In this document: in pieces, positions 15,838 to 23,497 of the stretch | Position numbering within the stretch: the first letter of the stretch is position 1 | Layout of the letters: each line of letters opens with the position of its first letter | DNA from: Gemmatimonadota bacterium | GTDB lineage: Bacteria > Gemmatimonadota > Gemmatimonadetes > Gemmatimonadales > GWC2-71-9 | Reading direction: 5' to 3' | NCBI GenBank assembly: GCA_016209985.1 | Contig: JACQVB010000233.1 | Location: forward strand, 1-41,476 | DNA: 41,476 nucleotides | Notes under the pieces: model-generated | What the model was told of the DNA's origin: nothing | Database searches by the model: none | What the model saw: only the letters and a program-made list of their open reading frames with translations | Position numbers and translations under genes: made by a program

Positions 15838-16361
15838 CGCTGGGGCCGGGCCTCCGGCGGCTCGTTCTCGTCATCCATCTCACCTTCTCGGTGGGGTGGG
15901 TCGGTGCGGTCGTCGTCTACGTCGCGCTCGGCCTCTCCGCCGTGACGACGCGAGATGTGCTGACGGTGCGTGCCGCCTGGATCGCGATGGAGTTGACTGG
16001 GTGGCGCGCGATCCTCCCGTTAGCGGTCGGATCGCTGATCACCGGGCTGGCGATGTCCCTGGGTAGCGCGTGGGGATTGCTTCGGCACTACTGGGTCCTG
16101 ATCACGTTCGTGCTCACGTTGCTTTCGACCACCATCCTCTTGCTGCATCTCCCGACCGTGAGCTCCCTGGCGGGTGTCGCGCGGCAGGCGGAGGGGGAGG
16201 CCCTCACCGCTCTCGGAGGGGACCTCTTCCATCCCACCGTCGGCCTCGTGGTGTTGCTGGTCATTATGGTGCTGAACGTCTACAAGCCGAAGGGACTGAC
16301 ACCCTACGGTTGGCGCAAGCAGCGGGAAGAGCGGGGCGTCAAGGGAGGCGCCGGGAGTTAG
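15834..16361 (+). CDS. Four-helix integral membrane protein (DUF2269-like)
   Basis: A 175-aa protein with four hydrophobic helices: LVLVIHLTFSVGWVGAVVVY, AILPLAVGSLITGLAMSLGS, YWVLITFVLTLLSTTILLLH and PTVGLVVLLVIMVLNVYKPK. The opening helix HLTFSVGWVGAVVVYVAL with a His and a GWVG turn resembles DUF2269 and CopD-like proteins. The C-terminus is cytoplasmic and basic (GWRKQREERG). The start is GTG, overlapping the stop of the 64-aa membrane protein. Its role is unknown; the conserved membrane His hints at heme or metal binding, which is inference. Confidence 0.7.
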   Translation: MTLGPGLRRLVLVIHLTFSVGWVGAVVVYVALGLSAVTTRDVLTVRAAWIAMELTGWRAILPLAVGSLITGLAMSLGSAWGLLRHYWVLITFVLTLLSTTILLLHLPTVSSLAGVARQAEGEALTALGGDLFHPTVGLVVLLVIMVLNVYKPKGLTPYGWRKQREERGVKGGAGS

Positions 16362-16370
16362 ACCGGTAAG

Positions 16371-16389
16371 CCGGGAGCGAAGCGAGCGG
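16371..16389. repeat. Mini-element with 13-bp CG-rich core (arms CCG/CGG)
   Basis: CCG, a 13-bp core GGAGCGAAGCGAG, and CGG stand in the short gap between the convergent DUF2269-like gene and the coiled-coil relic. The short arms are weak evidence alone. The core length and style match the elements at 16676 and 41319. Confidence 0.35.
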
Positions 16390-16396
16390 TGCGGAA

Positions 16397-16778
16397 TTAC
16401 CCGAGCTTGATCAGGGCGATTATGGCGCCGAGGAGTGTGGCCCAGGCGCCGAACATCCATTTGAGCAGGTCGGCTTTAAGCTCCTGAGCCGAGGCTTTCA
16501 CGTCGCCCCGGAGGTTGGCGAAGCCTGCGCGCATTTCGGTCCGCAGCCCTGCCATTTCCTGTCGGAGATCGGCCTTAACCTTGGCGATGCGCTGCTCGAG
16601 CTTTGCGTCGAACCGCGCAAAGTTCATCTCGTTCAGTTCACGGAGGTCGGACCGGTACGTCGTATCCACTTGAGACCCTTCGCCTGCGGCTCAGGGCAGG
16701 CCACTCCACCAGTTCGTTGGCGACATCCTCGCCGAGGACGTCATAGAACCGTTTGGACAGCTTGGCGGTAACCGGCAC
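16397..16778 (-). pseudogene. Coiled-coil protein with C-terminal membrane helix, frameshifted
   Basis: The gene begins at GTG 16778 with AGGAG 5 nt upstream and reads VPVTAKLSKRFYDVLGEDVA then NELVEW. The frame then changes. The rest, open from 16669, reads TTYRSDLRELNEMNFARFDA, continues as a Lys/Glu/Arg coiled coil and ends in a membrane helix (WMFGAWATLLGAIIALIKLG). I recall small proteins in which ELVEW runs on into a (V)DxTYRSDL segment within a few residues. Between the two halves lies the mini-element CCCT-core-AGGG (16676-16696), which appears to be the insertion that shifts the frame. Function of the intact family unknown. Confidence 0.65.
16676..16696. repeat. Mini-element with 13-bp core (arms CCCT/AGGG) inside a gene
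   Basis: CCCT, core TCGCCTGCGGCTC and AGGG. The core is the exact reverse complement of GAGCCGCAGGCGA, the core of the element at 41319-41341, although the arms there are GGTAC/GTACC. It falls at the frame break of the coiled-coil gene. Confidence 0.6.
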
Positions 16779-16871
16779 ACCTGCTCCTGAAGAGAACCGG
16801 TCACTTATCTAATACTATGGCGGGCCGGGGGCATAGGCAAAAAAACCGCGGGATCCCATCCCCACGCCGCG

Positions 16872-18335
16872 CTACTCGTCGCCCCGCTCCTTGAGTGCTG
16901 CGAGGAGAGACGGAATGAATCCCCCGAACGATCCGTTGCTCATCACCAGAATCACGTCGCCCCGCCGAGCTCCGCTCGACACCAGGCGTACCAATTCCGC
17001 CACCTCGCCCGAGGTGGCAGCCTGGATACCGCGGCCGCGCAGGGCGCCGACAATCGCCGGCACGTCGAGCTGCTGATCGGCCGGCACCTTGTCGTGCGGC
17101 TCCGGCAGCCGGATCGTGACGGCGTTGGCACGGTCGAACGCTCCGGCGTACTCAGCCTGATGAATGTTGCGGCGGCTGGTGTTCGACCGCGGCTCGAACA
17201 CGGCCCAGAGCCGGCGGTCGGGATACCGCTGGCGCAGACCCAAGATCGTTTCCCGGACCGCGGTCGGGTGGTGGGCAAAGTCGTCGATCACGAGTACCCC
17301 ACCGATTTCACCACGCGGCTCCTGGCGCCGCTTGACACCCTGGAAGCCGGCGAGTCCGTCCGCGATGGTGGCGGGCGAGAGGCCGAGGCGGCGGGCCGCG
17401 GCGTACACGCCGGTTGCGTTCTCGACGTTGTGGTTTCCCGACATGGGCAGGAGCAGCTCCACTCGTTCTTCCCGCGCACCGCGCACCGCGAACCGCGCAC
17501 CGTCCGGGCCGAACCTGGCATCTTCAGCGTGGTACTCCGCGCCCGGGCCGACTCCGTATGTATCCACCGGCGCCCGGCTGTGCGCTCGCGCAATCTCTAC
17601 GGCCCGCGGATACGACGCGCTGACGCCGAGCCAGCCGTCGCGGGGCAGGGTGGCGCAGAACTTCTCGAATGACGACTCGTAGTGCGGCAGGTCGCGGTAG
17701 ATGTCGGCGTGATCGAACTCGATGCTGGTGAGCAGGGCAGTGCGCGCCCGATAGTGCAGGAACTTGGGACCCTTGTCGAAGTACGCCGTGTCGTACTCGT
17801 CCCCTTCGAGCACCACGTATTCCCCGCGGCCCAGCCGGAAATTCCCGCCGTAGTTCGCGGTCACGCCTCCGACGAGAAACGTCGGATCGAGTCCCGCGTG
17901 GACCAACACGTGCGCCATCAGGGCACCGGTCGTCGTCTTGCCGTGCGTGCCCACGATGACGACACAGTGTTTGCCGGCGGCGATGAGCGAGCCGAAAGCG
18001 GCCGGGAAGCTCATCTGCGGGATGCCGCGCTCCCGCGCGGCAGCGGCTTCGGGATTGGCGCGCCGGATCACGTTGCCGATGATGGCCAGCTCAGGTCTAG
18101 CGCGGTCGAGGTTCGCGGCAGCATACGGAGTGAAGACTTCGATCCCCCACTCCCGCAGCATGTCGCTCATCGGTGGGTAGACGTTCTCGTCGCTTCCGGT
18201 GACCTGATAGCCCGCCGCCTTGAGCATGCCCGCGAAGGCGCCCATGCCGGTGCCCGCGACCCCGACGAGATGGATCTGCCGCACCGCTCCCGGGGCGATG
18301 CTGGTCAGGATGTTGCCGTCGTTCGGTGAGGTCAT
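16872..18335 (-). CDS. mpl: UDP-N-acetylmuramate:L-alanyl-gamma-D-glutamyl-meso-diaminopimelate ligase
   Basis: A 487-aa Mur ligase of the Mpl branch. It ligates the recycled tripeptide L-Ala-D-Glu-mDap to UDP-MurNAc, returning cell-wall peptide to synthesis in the cytoplasm. Seen here: the UDP-binding start HLVGVAGTGMGAFAGML (22-38), the Mpl-typical SDENVYPPMSDML, the ATP loop VGTHGKTTTGALMAHVL (129-145), LEGDEYDTAYFDKGPKFLHY (an Mpl hallmark absent from MurC), SIEFDHADIY, DDFAHHPTAV and the closing FEPRSNTSRRNIHQ. All usual domains are present and the length is close to the family's 450-460 aa. The ATG is at 18335. It stands with an MpaA-like amidase and a VanY-like carboxypeptidase, supporting a peptide-recycling role. 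Confidence 0.93.
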   Translation of the reverse strand: MTSPNDGNILTSIAPGAVRQIHLVGVAGTGMGAFAGMLKAAGYQVTGSDENVYPPMSDMLREWGIEVFTPYAAANLDRARPELAIIGNVIRRANPEAAAARERGIPQMSFPAAFGSLIAAGKHCVVIVGTHGKTTTGALMAHVLVHAGLDPTFLVGGVTANYGGNFRLGRGEYVVLEGDEYDTAYFDKGPKFLHYRARTALLTSIEFDHADIYRDLPHYESSFEKFCATLPRDGWLGVSASYPRAVEIARAHSRAPVDTYGVGPGAEYHAEDARFGPDGARFAVRGAREERVELLLPMSGNHNVENATGVYAAARRLGLSPATIADGLAGFQGVKRRQEPRGEIGGVLVIDDFAHHPTAVRETILGLRQRYPDRRLWAVFEPRSNTSRRNIHQAEYAGAFDRANAVTIRLPEPHDKVPADQQLDVPAIVGALRGRGIQAATSGEVAELVRLVSSGARRGDVILVMSNGSFGGFIPSLLAALKERGDE

Positions 18336-18345
18336 GGATAGAAGC

Positions 18346-18423
18346 GGAGTTAGGAGTTAGGGGTTCGGAGGTGGGTGCCCGACTCGAGTGCCCTAACCCC
18401 GAGCTCCTAACTCCTAACTCCTG
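18346..18423. repeat. Long inverted repeat of AGGAGTT units between mpl and spmAB
   Basis: The left arm (18346-18368) reads GGAGTTAGGAGTTAGGGG then TTCGG; the right arm (18391-18423) is its near-perfect reverse complement built from AACTCCT units. A loop of about 22 nt separates them. It fills almost the whole 92-bp gap between the spmAB stop and the mpl start, so it would form a strong hairpin in a shared transcript. It could be an intercistronic stabiliser, an attenuator or a mobile repeat. Confidence 0.65.
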
Positions 18424-18427
18424 TCTC

Positions 18428-19660
18428 TCATCCCCAGAAGATGTACGCGATGAAGATCGCTGCCACGATGCCGGCAACGTCCGCGATCAGGCCGCCGGCC
18501 ACCGCGTACCGGGTCTTCTTGACTCCGACGGAGCCGAAGTACAGGGCCAGGATGTAGAAGGTGGTGTCGGTCGCGCCCTGGAAGGTGGATGCCAGCCGTC
18601 CGATGAAGGAGTCCGCTCCGTAGGTCTTCATCGCGTCCACCATGAGACCGCGGGCTCCGCTGCCGGAGAGCGGCTTCATGAGGGCGGTGGGCAGCGCGGG
18701 AATGAAATCGTCGGGCAGCCCGAGCGCCGCGAACCCGCGCCCGATGCCATTCACCAGGAGGTCGAGCGCTCCCGAGGCGCGAAAGACGCCGATGGCGACC
18801 AGGATCGCCACCAGGTACGGAATGACGCGGATGGCGACCCCGAACCCCTCCTTGGCTCCCTCGATGAACGCTTCGAAGACATTGATCCGCCGGAATGTGG
18901 CCAGCAGGATGAACGTCGAGATCACCCCGAACAGGGTCACGTTGGCCACGACGTTGGAGATGGTCTGCACCCGCTCCTGCGGCAGGCCGGAAAAGAAATA
19001 GATGGTTGCCGCGACGAGACCCGTGACGGCCGCCAGGTATCCCAGGACGACCGGGTCGAAGAGGTTGATGCGCTGCATGGCGGCCACCGCGATCAGCCCG
19101 ACCAGGGTAGAGCAATACGTGGCCAGCAGGATGGGCAGGAACACATCGGTCGGGTTCGCCGCACCCAGCTGCGCGCGGTACACCATGATGCTCACGGGAA
19201 TCACCGTGAGGCCGGAGGTATTGAGGACCAGGAACATGATCTGGGCGTTGGTCGCCCGGTCTTTCTCCGAATTCAGCTCCTGCAGCTCCTGCATGGCCTT
19301 GAGCCCGAGCGGCGTCGCGGCGTTGTCGAGGCCGAGCATGTTGGCCGCGAAGTTCATGATGATCGAGCCGTGCGCCGGGTGGTCGCGCGGCACCTCAGGG
19401 AAGAGTCGCTGGAAAAACGGTCGGGTGATCGCGGCCAGCAGATTGATGGCCCCGCCCTGCTCGCCGACCTTCATGATGCCGAGCCACAAGGCCAGCGTGC
19501 CGGTCAGGCCGAGCGCGATCTCGAAGGCAGTTTTGGACATGTCGAAGGTGCTGGTGACCAGGCTGGTGAAAATCGCCGTGTCACCGAGGAAGATCAGGCG
19601 GATCAGTGCGATGACCAGCGCCACGAGGAAGAAGCCAACCCAGATGTAGTTGAGGACCAT
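18428..19660 (-). CDS. Nucleoside-recognition (Gate) membrane protein, SpmA-SpmB fusion
   Basis: A 410-aa integral membrane protein joining the SpmA and SpmB halves. The N-terminal half (to about residue 190) has the SpmA order: YIWVGFFLVALVIALI, LGLTGTLALWLGIMKVGEQG, FAANMLGLDNAATPLGLKAM and the loop NTSGLTVIPVSIMVYR. The C-terminal half (about 245-410) has the SpmB order: RVIPYLVAILVAIGVFRASG, MKPLSGSGARGLMVDAMK, FQGATDTTFYILALYFGSVG and a final helix IVAAIFIAYIFWG. Spm proteins are known from spore maturation in Firmicutes, but fused forms are widespread in non-sporulating bacteria, where their transported solute is unknown. Placement among cell-wall peptide genes suggests a link to the envelope (inference). 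Confidence 0.9.
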   Translation of the reverse strand: MVLNYIWVGFFLVALVIALIRLIFLGDTAIFTSLVTSTFDMSKTAFEIALGLTGTLALWLGIMKVGEQGGAINLLAAITRPFFQRLFPEVPRDHPAHGSIIMNFAANMLGLDNAATPLGLKAMQELQELNSEKDRATNAQIMFLVLNTSGLTVIPVSIMVYRAQLGAANPTDVFLPILLATYCSTLVGLIAVAAMQRINLFDPVVLGYLAAVTGLVAATIYFFSGLPQERVQTISNVVANVTLFGVISTFILLATFRRINVFEAFIEGAKEGFGVAIRVIPYLVAILVAIGVFRASGALDLLVNGIGRGFAALGLPDDFIPALPTALMKPLSGSGARGLMVDAMKTYGADSFIGRLASTFQGATDTTFYILALYFGSVGVKKTRYAVAGGLIADVAGIVAAIFIAYIFWG

Positions 19661-19668
19661 CGGTCGCC

Positions 19669-20367
19669 TTAAGCTTCGGTTCGGGTGAGCAGCTCGACCA
19701 GCACGGGCACGTGGTCTCGCATCAGGATCTCCGTGGCCGCCAGCGGAAATTCATAGGTGATCACGGGGAGCCCGCGGTCCGCCCCCCACGACCCGAACGA
19801 GCCGGGGGTAGGATAGCCCACATCCGTGACCAGCGGCATCCCGGTCCGTTCGGCCAGCCGCTGCCCGGCCGGGCTCCGGTTGGCATCGTCGATACAGGCG
19901 AGGGGCGCATGGAGCGCGATCACCTGCTCCGGCTGAAGCTCCTCGATGAGTGCCATCAGCGCGCGCGTTTCGGGCTCGGAGCCCGGCTCGCCTCCGGGAC
20001 TCAGCAGGATGTCACTCGGGTCTTCGTTGGTCGAGCGATGCGTCACCGGGTCGGCCTGCCAGTTTCTCGCCGGGAAGTTGCGGTTCAAGTCCACGCCGCG
20101 AGCATTGGCGCGGGTGCCGCGGATCAGGCCGTCCGGATTGGCGGCGAGTACCACCGCGCAATGCGGCGACGGTGCTACGAGCTGGCGCAGGGCCCGCGAC
20201 AGGGCGTACGTGGTTTCCGGTTCCTCGCCATGCAGCCCCGCGAACAGCAGCAGCCGGCATTTCCCGCTCGGGCGCCACACCTCGAGCGGCAGTCCCAGGT
20301 GCGATCGGCCGTATCGCTCCGGCTCCCAGGAGAAGGTTCCCCATTGCCTGCGCGGCCTCAGCTTCAC
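19669..20367 (-). CDS. mpaA: Murein tripeptide amidase-like zinc peptidase (M14 family)
   Basis: A 232-aa protein similar over its full length to E. coli MpaA, which cuts the gamma-D-Glu-mDap bond of the recycled murein tripeptide in the cytoplasm. Seen: ERYGRSHLGLPLEVW near the start, zinc motif HxxE in FAGLHGEEPET (His46, Glu49), VVLAANPDGLIRGTRANARG, the diagnostic GVDLNRNFPARNW, SPGGEPGSEPETRALM, the third zinc His in VIALHAPLACIDD, and GYPTPGSFGSWGADRGLPVI ending in YEFP with the catalytic-type Glu. The frame is open further upstream, but GTG 20367 gives the family start and overlaps the upstream stop as GTGA, so it is coupled to the VanY-like gene. Confidence 0.85.
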   Translation of the reverse strand: MKLRPRRQWGTFSWEPERYGRSHLGLPLEVWRPSGKCRLLLFAGLHGEEPETTYALSRALRQLVAPSPHCAVVLAANPDGLIRGTRANARGVDLNRNFPARNWQADPVTHRSTNEDPSDILLSPGGEPGSEPETRALMALIEELQPEQVIALHAPLACIDDANRSPAGQRLAERTGMPLVTDVGYPTPGSFGSWGADRGLPVITYEFPLAATEILMRDHVPVLVELLTRTEA

Positions 20368-21062
20368 GCCGCCGCCGGGTTCGTATTGATGACGAAACGC
20401 CGGTAGATCTCCTCGAGGTGCGCCAGCACCACGTTCTTGAGCGCGAGATCGGCTCGCTGGACGGTCTCGCGGAGAACGTCCACGGTGAGGAGTCGGATAT
20501 AGACGGAAGCAATCGGAGCGTAGCTCAAGTGCCAACGTTCGGGCGCCACGCCCTGTCGATCGGTGTCATAGGGCCGAAAAAAACCAAACGAGGTGCCACT
20601 CGCTATGTGCCGGTCGAGCCACTCATGCAGCGGGCCGAACATCCCGCCGGCCTCGACTTCCGCAGGGATCAGCTCGATCTCGTAGCCCTTAGGCTTCGCC
20701 GCCTGATCATAGACATCAAGATCGGTGCCCCAGTGATGGCGGGAGGCGCCCGGCAGGGCCGACCACCGCAGAATGGCGAAGACCAGCTCGCGTGGGCTCA
20801 AGAGCTTGATATCCAGGGGACGAGCGTTGCTGTCGAGAACGGCGAGCTCGCCTCTGACTTTGCGGTTCCAGATCGAGCGTTGCCGCTCGAAGCTCCGGAA
20901 TCCACTGTCGATGGCAAGATCGAAACCCTCGGCGGCCGCCGCGGCCCGGAGTTGGAGGAAAGGGCCGACGGCGTCGCGATGCATCCGGGCACCGAGCCTC
21001 TCGCCTTCTTCCGCCGGACAGAGATGGGTGTCGGACTGACCGGTCAAATTGCTTGGCGTCAC
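20364..21062 (-). CDS. VanY/LdcB-type zinc D-Ala or LD-carboxypeptidase (M15B)
   Basis: A 232-aa carboxypeptidase. It shows SGFRSFERQ (about 53-61), the zinc motif SRHHWGTDLDVYD with the SxHxxGxxxD pattern (Ser107, His109, Asp116) and PERWHLSY carrying the last zinc His. M15B enzymes trim the terminal D-Ala of cell-wall stem peptides. No signal peptide is visible from the chosen start, so it may act in the cytoplasm on recycled peptides, ahead of MpaA. GTG 21062, just before NLTGQSDTHL, is chosen because relatives begin near this block; the frame stays open to a TTG at 21146. Its stop overlaps the mpaA start. Confidence 0.82.
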   Translation of the reverse strand: MTPSNLTGQSDTHLCPAEEGERLGARMHRDAVGPFLQLRAAAAAEGFDLAIDSGFRSFERQRSIWNRKVRGELAVLDSNARPLDIKLLSPRELVFAILRWSALPGASRHHWGTDLDVYDQAAKPKGYEIELIPAEVEAGGMFGPLHEWLDRHIASGTSFGFFRPYDTDRQGVAPERWHLSYAPIASVYIRLLTVDVLRETVQRADLALKNVVLAHLEEIYRRFVINTNPAAA

Positions 21063-21238
21063 CTCGGCCGCGTTCGCGACCGAGTCGCGGGGTTGCGGAG
21101 GCGAGGGCGGAGCGGACGTTGGTCGAGAGAGTCGGTCTGAACGCAAGATGCCATTGCGCCGCGAAGGTAGGATACCGGTCCCGGATCGTCAACGCGGAGG
21201 CCCGCGCGATTGGAGCCGGCAAGAAACGAAACGCCTGG

Positions 21239-22056
21239 TCAACCCAGACCGAGAAACCGATTCGCGGCGTTCATCGTGGCGAGGGCGGCAGCCCGCATAC
21301 GATCTTCGGTGACCGGAGAGACGCCGAACAGCCGGTGTGTCCGGTTGTCATGTACCACCTCCAGAGCGGCGACGAACACGTTTTGGCCCATCGCGTCGAC
21401 CGGCAGGAGGCCCTTCAGCGTGAGCTCCGCTGCCTTGCCGACGACCTTGCGGAGGGCGTCCACGGTAGCCTCGGCGGGACCGCGCAACTCGGACATCGGG
21501 GTCTCGCCGCCCGCCGCCCCGACAAACGACTCGCCGGTAATGCGCTTCAACTGCACGTTGAACTGCCTGGTTTGTCCGGTCGAAAGCGAGGCGGCGCCGA
21601 CGAAGATCACCCTGCGGGGGACCCAGTCGAGCCCAGGTTCCGGCGACGTGCTCTCCGCGTCGACCGGGCGCAACACCGACGCGATGGCCCGCTCGAGCTG
21701 CTCCTTGGTAAAGGGTTTGAGCAGCACCGATTTCGCTCCCAGCAATTCGGCGGTACGGCCGACACCGTATTGGTGGTCCACATACCCGGTAAGCGCGATG
21801 ACCGGCGGGATGGGGTTGCCGGTGACTCCCAGGCGCCGCAAGACCTCAAGCCCATCCATCCCGGACATGAACAGGTCCAGCAGAATCAGGTCGGGCGTGT
21901 TGTGCTCGAGCAGGGCGAGAGCTTCGGCACCGTCAGCCGCGCTCACCACTTTGAAGCCAAGGCCAGCAGGAGTTGCCCCAGAACGGTGCGAAAATCCGGT
22001 TGGTCGTCAACGATGAGCGCGAGCTTGCCAGCCCAGGAATGCGGGCGATCCACCAT
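21239..22056 (-). pseudogene. Response regulator with unrecognised output domain, one-base frameshift
   Basis: From ATG 22056 the frame reads MVDRPHSWAGKLALIVDDQP with the acidic pocket DD, then FRTVLGQLLLALA, then ends after a few codons. The remaining receiver domain is in another frame: FKVVSAADGAEALALLEHN, phosphoacceptor Asp in LILLDLFMSG, ALTGY (Thr) and VLLKPF (Lys). Adding one base near 21960 (GGCCTTGG to GGCCCTTGG) restores LLLALGFKVV, so a single-base deletion or a sequencing error splits the gene. The C-terminal 125 residues (QTRQFNVQLKRITGESF, GPAEATVDALRKVVGKAAEL) are an alpha/beta domain I cannot name and are not a standard DNA-binding output. The gene lies just upstream of the wall-peptide genes. 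Confidence 0.75.
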
Positions 22057-22268
22057 GAGCGACGACGCCTAGCAAGTTTTGTGCTTACGCTCTTTTACCA
22101 TCCCCGTCCCGTGGCAATCGCGCCTCGCTTTAGGCTGACGCCGTGCGGTTGGCTCGGGCTAGCAATCTTTGGCACCATTCGGGCGTTGGATTGATGCCTT
22201 TCGGGACTCGGGTGTCTGGTATGGTTGCGGATGCCGAGTTGTGTTCCCCGAGCTGAGGCGGGCATCTT

Positions 22269-22826
22269 ATGTCTATGCCGCAGATGGCTGAAGTTTGGAC
22301 GGTGGCGCGGTGGCGGGAGCTGCCGCCGGTGGAGGGGAAAACCTTCGAGGTCATCGAAGGGGAGCTGGTGGTAAGCGGCATTCCGGCCTACCGGCACTCC
22401 CGTGCTGTGGAAGAGCTGTCACGCCTGGTGGACGGGTACGTTCGGGAACGCGGGATAGGAGAGCTTCACCACCATAAGGCGCCGGTATTCATCAACGATT
22501 ACAACGTCTTCCTGCCGGATTTCGTGGTGTTTCCTCCCGGCGGGCACGTCACGGAGTGGGAGGAGCTGGGGCCTCCGCTCCTCGCCGTGGAGGTGCTGTC
22601 GCCATCAAGTGCGAAGTACGATCGCGGTGCCAAGCGCGTGCGCTACCAGGACAAGGTCGCGGAGTACTGGATCGTGGATCTGGATGCGAGGTTGGTGGAG
22701 CGCTGGCGGCCGCGGGACGAAAGACCGGAGGTGTTACGCGATCAACTGAAGTGGAAGGCTGGCACCTCCACCGTTGAATTGGTCATTGATCTGGGGAACT
22801 ACTTTCTTGCGCTGCTCGGTTGCTGA
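22269..22826 (+). CDS. Uma2 family endonuclease-fold protein (DUF820)
   Basis: A 185-aa Uma2 protein of the PD-(D/E)XK fold. Landmarks: TFEVIEGELVVSG, AYRHSRAVEELSRLVDGYVR, then the putative metal site LPDFVVFPPGG (Asp) and LLAVEVLSPSSAKYDRGAKR (Glu plus basic residue) followed by VRYQDKVAEYWIVDLDARLV. Uma2 proteins are abundant in cyanobacteria, Chloroflexi and Gemmatimonadota; nuclease function is predicted from the fold but biological roles are mostly unknown. The ATG at 22269 gives the usual length. It stands alone, close to relics of mobile DNA. Confidence 0.88.
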   Translation: MSMPQMAEVWTVARWRELPPVEGKTFEVIEGELVVSGIPAYRHSRAVEELSRLVDGYVRERGIGELHHHKAPVFINDYNVFLPDFVVFPPGGHVTEWEELGPPLLAVEVLSPSSAKYDRGAKRVRYQDKVAEYWIVDLDARLVERWRPRDERPEVLRDQLKWKAGTSTVELVIDLGNYFLALLGC

Positions 22827-22886
22827 GCGGCGGCTTCAGCCGCGAAACAACCGCGACAAGAACCTGCGCTTTTCGCCGAGGGGTCC

Positions 22887-23172
22887 ATGAAACAGATCGT
22901 CTGGTGTGCTGTCCTGCTTGCGTACCCACTGACCGTGCGAGCGCAGTCCGCGACCAGGGACGCTCCCGCCCGTTTCCTCGCGAGTGCGTTCGCAGACTGG
23001 AAGACCGGGCCCGACGGGGTCGCGCGGATGAACCTGGTGGGTGACTCCACGTCGCCCACGGGACTCTCGGCGTTCCGGCTCCGCTATCCGGCCAACGTCG
23101 GCAGCGACAGCAGCACGGCCACGGTCCATTTTCACATGGGGACCGAGCACGTCCTGGTTCTCAAGGCCTCGG
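22887..23172 (+). pseudogene. Secreted cupin protein truncated by an IS21-type end
   Basis: Starts with ATG and a signal peptide (IVWCAVLLAYPLTVRAQS). It continues as the N-terminal part of a cupin similar to the gene at 602 (DWKTGPDGVARMNLVGDSTS, then FRLRYPA, then VHFHMGTEHVLVLK). The barrel stops after about 95 residues, where TGGACACCC of an IS21-type terminus begins at 23173. The frame runs on into the insertion for 21 meaningless residues, to 23237. The His pair of FHMGTEH is kept but the rest of the barrel is missing, so the protein should be non-functional. Confidence 0.8.
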
Positions 23173-23340
23173 TGGACACCCAAAAGCGGCCACTGATGGA
23201 CACCTCAAAACCGGCCACCACGAGTCGGAGCGACTGAGACGTTGACCACGGGCGGGGAACGAGAGTTCCTCCGCCCCTATGAGCAACGTCTTGGACCAAC
23301 AGACCCAGCAACAGATCCTGGCCCTCAGCTACGCAAGGTA
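23173..23340 (+). mobile_element. Left-end remnant of an IS21-family element
   Basis: It begins with the repeated terminal words typical of IS21: TGGACACCCAAAAGCGGCCA then TGGACACCTCAAAACCGGCC. About 65 bp later a transposase start appears (ATG 23279: MSNVLDQQTQQQILALSYAR), like the N-terminus of istA, but the homology ends after 20 codons. No istB and no right end are visible. It interrupts the cupin gene on its left and joins a permease fragment on its right. Confidence 0.75.
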
Positions 23341-23344
23341 GCGG

Positions 23345-23484
23345 CTATTCGCTCATTTCCCGCAACACCGCGAGTGGCGTCTTGCGCAGCACCTCTCCCG
23401 AGTTGGCGAACCCGATCACCGTGGTGAGAACGCAGACCGCGAGCCAGACCACCGCGAGCTGGACCGCCGGCAGTGGGCAGACCT
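23345..23484 (-). pseudogene. C-terminal relic of an FtsX/MacB-like permease
   Basis: On the minus strand the frame ending at TAG 23345-23347 reads PAVQLAVVWLAVCVLTTVIG, FANSGEVLRKTPLAVLREMS and E. This is a final membrane helix followed by the 'xPLAVLRE' end typical of large ABC-transporter permeases. No gene body exists. Its other side runs directly into tRNA-half repeat copy B. Confidence 0.6.
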
Positions 23485-23497
23485 GCTCGCCGTTGAG

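Noticed and set aside
17460-17520. Tandem CGCACCG-like repeats inside mpl
   Set aside because: They fit codon use of an Arg/Ala/Val/Glu-rich surface loop and keep the frame; no sign of insertion.
18326-19672. 448-aa plus-strand ORF opposite spmAB
   Set aside because: Highly charged, repetitive Asp/Gln/His/Arg composition of an antisense shadow; the minus strand has proper membrane helices.
22827-22860. Terminator after the Uma2 gene (GCGGC...GCCGC)
   Set aside because: The palindrome is short and GC-only with no T-tract; too common in this DNA to call.
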